Source of the DNA: Undaria pinnatifida
Taxonomy: Eukaryota; Sar; Phaeophyceae; Laminariales; Alariaceae
Length of the DNA: 64,000 nucleotides
Assembly (NCBI GenBank): GCA_012845835.1
Contig: JABAKD010000025.1
Location: 26,342,504-26,406,503, forward strand
Direction of reading: 5' to 3'
The notes under the pieces were generated by a model. That model was not told the DNA's origin and made no database searches. It was given only the letters and a program-made list of their open reading frames with translations. Within the stretch, counting starts at the first letter, position 1. Each line of letters opens with the position of its first letter. Shown here one piece after another: positions 57,166-64,000 of the stretch. The translations under genes were made by a program, and so were the position numbers.

Positions 57166-57925
57166 GTATTTAATACGCGGGTAATGTCCGCCCCCCTCGT
57201 AAGGTGTAGTAGGTAGTGGCATTTTTGGGTTGAGTATAATTCATTGTTTTCAATGTTAGAGGGAGACGATATATAAGAAGCATTTTTGCAGAACAATAAA
57301 GAAATTCTGACGATTTCCTTTAGAGCCGCCGAACCCCTCCCTATACTAAATCCATGTAATTTTGTCCCCCAAAAAGGGTTTCCAGTGGTAAATCGGTTAA
57401 GGGGCCCCATTGCGACTTGCAGAGTGGCAAAAATGGGACGAAAAAAAAATGACGAGGAGTCTACGGCATCGGGTACGTGAAGCAATCCGAGCTGCTGGTG
57501 TGTGGTGTGGAAGATGCGTTAGAACTGCAACGCAGAAAGCTGCCAGGCAGCGTTCAAACTCGTATTATACTGCACGTTTTTTTGTTGGATGGCAAGCATA
57601 GGAGTAATACCCAGAAAATCTGTTTAGGTGGTTTGTCGTATACACCAGGTACATTTGCACGTTGCATTCTGCTACTACTGCCTGTCGACGTCGCGGCGAC
57701 GCTGGTAACATGTACCTGGTACACCAAGTATAAAAGATGCTGCAAAGAGTAACAACGCGGAACCGGAGTATCACGCGGCTTGCAAAGATGAGTACCGACC
57801 CCTAAATTGATCGAACTCACAGCGCTGACGTATTCAAAACATTTTACATAAAAAATAAAAACTCCGCATTTTTTTTTTCTTGTTGTTGTCACCTATTAAT
57901 ATAGAAGATGAATAGTGTTTTTTTT

Positions 57926-57975
57926 ATTGCGCGAAGTTTGATGTATCGGTGGACCCCTTGACACCAACACTACGT
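57926..57975 (+). pseudogene. Partial duplicate of the exon 2 end
   Basis: ATTGCGCGAAGTTTGATGTA continues TCGGTGGACCCCTTGACACC. It matches the last 40 bases of exon 2 with mostly synonymous differences (GAC/GAT, TCA/TCG) plus one Ala-to-Thr change. The donor AGGTACAT is changed to TACGTATG, and the (ATT)n array follows at once. Confidence 0.8.
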
Positions 57976-57977
57976 AT

Positions 57978-58106
<129 letters not shown>

Positions 58107-59154
58107 CATCATTACTTTGCCCTCCGACAATACAGCGTACCGTTCCGATGTAAATCGAATATCCTTCCATAAATCAGCAGTCGTACTTAATATGAAGTCG
58201 AATGGTCACACCATACAGCAACTAACTGCAGTGGTATCTTCCGCCAAACATTTGCCCATTTCCTTTCCCTAAATACCTGGTATATGCTTATTATTCGCGT
58301 GTTCCTTACTACATACAGGTATGTTTCACTTTCATGAGCACTTATACTGCTGTACGAGTAGAAGTTTTGCGCACCTTTGTAGAATCATTTCAATGGCCCT
58401 GCTCCTAATAATAGCTATTAACAGCACTAATGGGAGTCGCCGACTAACTGTACCCTTCGTTGAGGGCATGCATGTGCACCCACCCCCCGTACCGTAGCGC
58501 GTGCGATCGGAAGTGTGACACACAGCTTGCAAAGATGAGCCTCGACGAAATCTTCGATCTGATCCAACATCTGACGTGCGTTTTTTTTTTTTCTTCTTTT
58601 TTCGGTTGAAAAGTTAGTTGTTCGACGGAAAAGTATCCGGGAAAAAGGGAGCTTTGTGTTTGTCTCCTATTCATGATCCCAATGTCTTTTTTAGCGTTTT
58701 TGCTTTTGTCCCCATCCATCCGAAAATATGCGAATGCTAATTAAGCATTGGATCATAGGCACTATTAAGTGTTTTTTAGCGTTGTTGCTTCTTAATAGTG
58801 ACTTCAAGCCACAAAACTGACCAGGAACACAGAAAACGACGATCATTCATTGCGAAAAAGAGCAAATGGCCCCGCTGTTACAATAAAATAATAACAACTC
58901 TATAGATAGAGGAGTCACCGACCAATAACTGCACTTCATTGAGGAGCGTACACACCGCGAAGTGCTCATGCGCATATCGATTTTATCGCACGCAGCTTGC
59001 GAAAATGAGCTCTGACGAAATCCTCGATCGCTCAGCTGGGGTGTCTTTGAAAAGGGAAAACCTTTTTAGGTACAGATGGAAGACTGCTAAGAAGCCGGCA
59101 CACTTCCCTGCGTCTCATCTATCAAAATGTGACCACCCGACCCCCACCCACCAC

Positions 59155-59245
59155 GCAAGCAAATGAGAGTTGTCCCGGTTGGGAACGTAGAAACGGTGCT
59201 CCATCTCGAAAGCGATGCGTGGTCAATTGGTCAAATAAGTACCTG
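59155..59245 (+). pseudogene. Reverse transcriptase 3' tail remnant
   Basis: It encodes NGAPSRKRCVV in frame, the same terminal block as at 51.4 and 56.05 kb. Nothing upstream of it is preserved. Confidence 0.5.
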
Positions 59246-59289
59246 GTAACAATAAAGCAAGCAGTAAAAGAGCCCGCCCTCTCCCCCTC

Positions 59290-59465
59290 GCCCTTAACCC
59301 CCCAGAGCCTCAAAATCCTTCCCCTATACTAACTTCAAGTAATTTTGTCCCCAAAAGGGTTTCCAGTCCTGAAGGCGTTAACCCTTTTGGAGCCCCCAAA
59401 TCCCTCCCTATACTAAATTAAAATAAAATTGTCCCCAAAAGGGGTTTCCAGTTGTAAAGGCGTTA
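59290..59465. repeat. Family J repeat, two tandem copies
   Basis: TCCCCTATACTAACTTCAAG, TTTTGTCCCCAAAAGGGTTTCCAG, then AAGGCGTTAACCCTTTTGGA and a second copy ending AAGGCGTTAA. Each unit is bounded by GGCGTTAA. Single copies occur at 205, 47005 and 57310. Confidence 0.7.
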
Positions 59466-59799
59466 AGCGTTTCCAACAAACATTGGACCGAAAACCCCGT
59501 TGTCCATAGTTTGCGTGCACAAAGCAATCCCGCAGTGCAGTCTCGTAGGGGGTCTGTTTTGCAGTAAGCGCCGCATGAGTTTTGGCTGGTTGATTTCCGG
59601 TGCTTTTTTCAAGGCCGTACGTAGTTTGCATGCGCTCTCACGATAACATTCGGCGTCGACGACACTGCTGTTGCTTTCGTTGGTCATAAGCGACGAATGA
59701 TGTTTGGCTTCGTATGTTCGCACCAATATCGTGGGCTGTAGACGTGTAAATTACCACGGAAACCGAACGGACGCGCCAGCTAACAACGATATATTGCGA

Positions 59800-59925
59800 A
59801 TACGATTGAGTTAAATTGACACACGTGCCACGTATGAAGATAGATCGAAGTGTGGTGAGCTTAAGCTTTGTTTTTTTCGTTTTTTCCCCATCCGCCCGAG
59901 GATGAACGAAAAAACAAAAATTCCG
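59800..59925 (+). mobile_element. Family M retroposon end (copy 4)
   Basis: GATTGAGTTAAATTGACACA, GTGTGGTGAGCTTAAGCTTT and CCCCATCCGCCCGAGGATGA, then an A-rich end. It is diverged from 38060. Confidence 0.6.
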
Positions 59926-60214
59926 GAAATCGTTAAGGGCTTTTCGGCCGGAATAGTGGAGCAACATATCCATCGGGCGGCCGTGTCGAGTGTCGCCCCC
60001 TCCCTACTGTATACGGCACAGGAGATTTTTTCCTTATATGTTGTTATCGTCGCGGCGGATTGGTTGTATAATACTCACCGCGCAGAGCGATTGTATTCGT
60101 CATGGTGTACGGGTAGGCTGATCGTCAAACCTCCCTGCTGTTGGCTCTCGGGTGTTCTTATAGGAGAGTCGCTGACCTGTATCCTTCGTGAGGATACGTA
60201 TATATATATATATA

Positions 60215-60345
60215 TCTTATAAAAAATGAAAATACACTCCAGCTGTGAGATCGAATATTTTGTCGAAACTCATCTTTTCAAGCTGTGTGTGACACTCCGA
60301 TCGCGTGTATTACGGGTTGTGTGTCCATATATATGTATATAGCTT
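60215..60345 (-). mobile_element. Family F copy, truncated, with nearby diverged core
   Basis: AAAAAATGAAAATACACTCC, CTCATCTTTTCAAGCTGTG and TACGGGTTGTGTGTCC. A second, reverse-oriented, strongly diverged core follows at 60380-60475. Confidence 0.65.
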
Positions 60346-61362
60346 GTATAATATATGTGTATATAGCTGGTGTACACCCCGAAATACGCGCGATCGAATT
60401 ATCACACATGCGGGTTGCAAATACGCGTTTCAACAAATTTTTCGGGTCTCACACCAGGAGTGTATTTATTTTTGTGGAAAATGGAATCAGACTTCGACAA
60501 GCTTTGGAAGCTTTGGGAGGAAGTAGTAAATTGCTCACCATTGTTTGCCTCCAAAGCTTGGAGAAGGAGTAAATTAGGGGGGAACAGGGGGGATAGGAAT
60601 CTTGCTGTGAAAACGACCCCGCTGAAGGTAGTGATGTTACTTACCCTGGCCCTCTCTCTCCCCCTCCTTCCCCCTGCCGCTACCCGTCCCCACTCCCACT
60701 GACGCCCCGAACTCCGACGTTTTTTTCCGACCTCTCATGGGTGACCTTTTCCCATCCGGCTGGTGGGCTTGGTTCTTCTTTCTTCTTACCCCACCCCGGT
60801 GATACGATGGTTACACCCCTGCTCCGGCCACCCCTGCTGCCGCCGCCACTTCTTTCTCGGCCACCCTTGGGATCATTTTTTGTTCCTATCCGATTGGCTT
60901 TGTTCTTTTTCTCTTGTCCCCTCTCCAACCACACCCTGGCCACCGCTACCACCGCCGCCGCCGCCGCCCCTTCTTCCGACCATCCATGGGATAACATCTG
61001 CTTCTCTCCCACTGGTTTTTTATGTTGTCTTTCCCCTCCCTCCCCCCCCCCCCCTCTACCCGCCCGAACACTGCCTCCGCCATCGCCTACTTCTTTTTCC
61101 GCCCACCCGTGGTCGATCTTTTGCCACGCGACTATCGCTCTTCTTTTTTTTTGTTGGCCACCACCACCAACTTTTTTTTTCCATGACCCATGGGGAATCT
61201 GTTTCTACCCGACGTCTGGCTTTTCTTTGCGGTCATACCCACCCCAACCACCCAATGGGTGTATCCCATCTCCAACCTCCATCCAATCAACTTCCTTTAT
61301 TTTTCCCTTCTCACCCCCCCCCCCCCCTCCCGGACCCTTACCGCCACCACCACCATCACCAG

Positions 61363-61745
61363 CCCCCACACTACTCCCCGAGGCCACCCCCACCACCTCT
61401 CCTTCCGTTACCCCCGTCACCCCCCCCACGTTACCCCCTACCATCGCGGCTTCGCTAGCGCCAGTACCGACGATGAATCCGACCGCCACACCGGTCACAG
61501 GGCGACCGACGGCCCCTCCCACATCTGGGAGAGAGCCTGGGTCCCCCGGCGTCCCCCCGATCCCGGTGCCGGATAAGCAGGTCTGCGTGCCTGGGTTGAA
61601 TATGTCGTATGTGTACGAGAACGATAAGAACGATGGTCATCTGATTACGATCTCGCACGCTAGCGGGGATCGGACGGAGTTGGGCTGTGTTACTCTGACG
61701 ACGCTGTGGGAGTGGCTGCAGGCCGGCCCTGCTGGGGTGCCCGCG
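61363..61745 (+). CDS. Exon 3: Thr/Pro-rich linker and Cys-containing segment
   Basis: The acceptor CACCATCACCAG|CC is phase 1 and joins exon 2 as PLAPTPA-PTLLPEA. Residues about 325-405 are a Thr/Pro/Ser-rich extracellular linker. They are followed by KQVCVPGLNMSYVYENDK, DGHLITISHASGD and LGCVTLTTLWEWLQAG. The donor GCG|GTGAGT is at 61746, phase 0. The frame also stays open for 620 bases upstream, so an earlier acceptor is possible, but this site gives a clean phase and a natural Pro-rich join. The segment after the linker looks like the lead-in to the C-terminal catalytic-type domain begun in exon 4. Confidence 0.72.
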
Positions 61746-63854
61746 GTGAGTTTCGTGTGTGTGTGTGTTTTTTTTTTGCAAAACACGGTGAATAATAGGA
61801 TGCTGTGGTTTTGGCTACTTGACTGTGGTTTTTGTGTTGGGAAGAGGGGGAGGGGGAGGGGGAGAGGAGGGAAACAGGGTACTCATTTCAAGACGGTGTA
61901 TAATAGGAAACTGTGGTTTTGGCTCCTTGATTATGGTTTTTGTATTGGGAGGAGGGAGTGGGGGAGAGGAGGGGGGCGGGGCACTCGGTTTCATGTATTG
62001 CTGTAGTCTTAAGACCATTGATCCTCACATCCCTGCGATGGCCGGGACGGAGTACGGCGGGTGTTCACCGGCCAAGCAGACTTAGGATGCTCCAAGCGCG
62101 AGGCGCCGTGAGGTGTGGAGGGGGCGGGGTTTGGGGAGGTGGGAGTGGTTGGGGTTTCCGGTGGATGGCCTATTTTATGTGGTCTTAGGGGACTGCGCCT
62201 ATATACAACCGATGGCCTATTTTTTGTGGTCTTAGGGGACTGCGCCTATTTACAACCTATGGACATCGGAACTTGAGTACATTCCACACCCTATTACTGT
62301 GTTTTGGGGTTGAAACGGTTGAAATGAGATGCTCATTAGACCGCACCTCCGTTTTGAATTGGACAACACCTCTACCCTCATCCCGCCCGGACCGGATCCC
62401 ACTGTGGCACCCTGCTCCCACGTAGTAGGTGCACAACTTTTAGTTGGGGTTGGGGCTTGCTCTCCTTAGGAGGCACGGTACGGTGTGACCGGGGTTTGCA
62501 TGATTTCTCCGAGATTCCTCAAGGGGGGAGTTCTACTCGGGCGCCTGCTACGGTTAAGTAATGGTAGCGCTTTTTGGCCAACACCTTTTCTGAATGGCCG
62601 GGTTCTTTATCCCAGTATCGTCTAGGAAGGATCTTTTTTGTGTGTGGGGGGGGAGGGGTTGGACTGTTTTTTTGTGGGTTTATGTATCACCAAGCGAGCC
62701 ATGGGACTGATTTGATTGTTTAGGTTGAGTATTGCCGGGTTTTTTGTTATGTTTCTCATTTATTTTGTGTTTTGGGTAGAGACATCTATTGTTTGAGACT
62801 GAAGTCCTCGAGTGAGGAGCGACGGGGGAAAACAAATGTTGCACCCCGGCCGCAGAAGGCCTGCATCTACGTTAGGAAAACCGAGTCTCCTCAAACGGGG
62901 AATGCGAGTTTCCGATACCAGGTATAAAAAATGTGGACTGGCTGTGTAGTGTCTGCCTGACGAGTTGTCTGCTGTAGTTTTTTTTAGTATTTGTTCGGGA
63001 GATAACGCGGGTTGGCTGTGCAGGGAAAGAGAGCGAGTGGGTGGTTGAGTGAGCGACTGATGAGGCGAGGGGGAGATGCTTGAGCGGCGGGGAGTGGAGG
63101 AGGAAGGCCGAGGAGGGGGGTAGGAGGAGCGGGGCGGGGGCCAGGGCGGTGTTTGAGGGTTCTTTCGAATCGGCTAGGTTCGGGTCGATTCGGATCGGGT
63201 TTGGTCAGTTCGTTTTGGAGTGGTTGGACTGTTCGGGTTTGGTCAGTTCGGTTTGGAGTGGTTGGACTGTTCGGACCGGTCATGTTCGGTTCGGTTCAGC
63301 TCGAATTGGTTCGGCTAGGTTAGGTTACTTTTGGTTAGCTTCGATTCGATTTTGTTCGATTCGCGTACGATAAGCCGTCTCCAACACCGCTCGCAATGAC
63401 CTTTCGCGAAGCGCTGAGGTGGTCAAGCTACACCCTGGCAATGGCTCCTCCCGCGGGCAATGGCTCCTCCCGCTTTCACTGATTCTTCCTCGAAACCGCA
63501 AAAGGCGCTCATAAGCGTGGAAGAAGAGATCGTCACGCACCCGCGTCCCCGGCACCCCCCCCCCGCCTCCCGTCTATGTGTCCGTGTCTGTGTGTGTCTT
63601 GTCTGTCTGTCTTGACTGTACGTGTGTTATATTATCTCACTGTGGTTCTTGCCTGTCTGTCGGCCTGTCTGTCTGTCTGTCTGTCTGCCTGTCTGTCTAC
63701 CTCCCCCTCTACCTATCTCTCTCTCCCGTGTCCCAACCGCCTCGCCCTCTCCCTATCCCCCTCACCCCCCTCCTCTCTTCCTTTCTCCTCTTTCTCGTGA
63801 AAATTCGTTCCGCTCATCTCGACAACAAAACAACAACAACAATATATCTTGCAG
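61746..63854 (+). other. Intron 3 (about 2.1 kb) with local duplications
   Basis: Bases about 61790-61890 and 61895-61990 are a tandem pair (CTGTGGTTTTGGCT, GGTTTTTGTGTTGGGA or GTATTGGGA, a G-rich run). Bases 62163-62255 repeat GATGGCCTATTTT and GTGGTCTTAGGGGACTGCGC twice. Bases 63170-63370 are TTCGG-rich, with a 36-38 bp direct pair (TTTGGTCAGTTCG, GGAGTGGTTGGACTGTTCGG). (CTGT)n is at 63650-63702. The 3' end TATATCTTGCAG is a good acceptor. Confidence 0.65.
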
Positions 63855-64000
63855 GGTATGCTGTACCCCGTGGACCCGGTGACCAACGTCGCCAACACTG
63901 CGGCAACCACGGCCGCAGACTTGACCGGCGTCTGGCTGCTCAGGACTTCCATCGACGTCACCAATGGCGTGACCATGGAGTTCATCGGCACTTCAGTGGG
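63855..64000 (+). CDS. Exon 4 (cut by the window edge): start of a parallel beta-helix, mannuronan C5-epimerase-like domain
   Basis: The acceptor CTTGCAG|GGT is phase 0. The translation includes GMLYPVDP, then TGVWLLRTSIDVTNGVTMEF and IGTSVG at the edge. YPVD followed by TG-x-WLL and GTSVG resembles, from memory, the start of the epimerase domain of brown-algal mannuronan C5-epimerases. These extracellular enzymes convert mannuronate to guluronate in alginate. The catalytic residues would lie beyond the window, so the enzymatic call is inference. A generic right-handed beta-helix protein is the alternative. Secretion and the upstream beta-sandwich modules fit a cell-wall role. Confidence 0.6.

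Noticed and set aside
60741-62006. A single 421-residue frame as one intact gene
   Set aside because: The first part is low-complexity pyrimidine-rich sequence and the last part runs through a clear GTGAGT donor into G-rich repeats; only 61363-61745 has domain-like content and compatible splice phases.
63170-63370. Telomere-like or interstitial telomeric repeat
   Set aside because: TTCGG and TTAGG words are irregular and do not form a TTAGGG or TTTAGGG array; it reads as a degenerate local repeat.

Overview
The window is eukaryotic nuclear DNA that is poor in genes and very rich in repeats. The likeliest source is a brown alga or a close stramenopile. This rests on one split gene that looks like a secreted, modular protein of the mannuronan C5-epimerase type (alginate cell-wall modification), on its GT-AG introns with long pyrimidine tracts, and on the very high load of nested retroelements and microsatellites. 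The organism assignment is inference; no rRNA or organelle marker is present.

Only two protein-coding loci can be supported. (1) At 2199-2645 (+) there is an intact, intronless reading frame for the beta subunit of the nascent polypeptide-associated complex (NAC-beta/BTF3). It lies directly against copies of a very small LTR element, so it may be a captured retrocopy. (2) From 30236 to beyond the right edge (+) there is a gene with at least four exons (30236-31014, 56275-56468, 61363-61745, 63855-64000+). All three junctions are phase-compatible. The first intron is about 25.3 kb and filled with transposons; its splice junction falls inside the second of two tandem Cys-patterned beta-sandwich-like domains, and joining the exons restores that domain.

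The rest is repeats. Family A is a TRIM-like element with 84-bp LTRs (TGTTA...TAACA), about 370 bp in total, with a primer-binding site (PBS) matching tRNA-Ser and an internal tRNA-like T-arm. Family B has about 269-bp LTRs, an 898-bp full copy, and the same tRNA-Ser PBS. One B copy (21925-24152) carries about 66 nt of tRNA-Ser sequence where 18 nt would be expected, and is itself broken by a MITE and by two A insertions. Other families are a SINE with a tRNA-like head (G), elements with a common 3' end and variable 5' truncation that end in (AAC)n (D/H/E) or in an AT-rich tail (F), a hairpin-plus-polyA retroposon end (M), TIR elements (K and a 105-bp MITE), and fragments of a non-LTR reverse transcriptase.

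Layout: 0-10 kb NAC-beta among A, B, E, F and H elements; 10-13.5 kb microsatellites, including an 880-bp TATG array; 13.7-15.7 and 26.7-29 kb two long C-rich F copies; 15.9-25 kb nested A/B/C composites; 30.2 kb to the end the split gene. Its introns carry SINEs, 42-bp minisatellites (39.5 and 43.2 kb), a large inverted repeat (48.3-49.8 kb) and palindromic tandem arrays (53.4 kb). A 9-bp palindrome, TACCWGGTA, recurs 15 times across the window in unrelated contexts.
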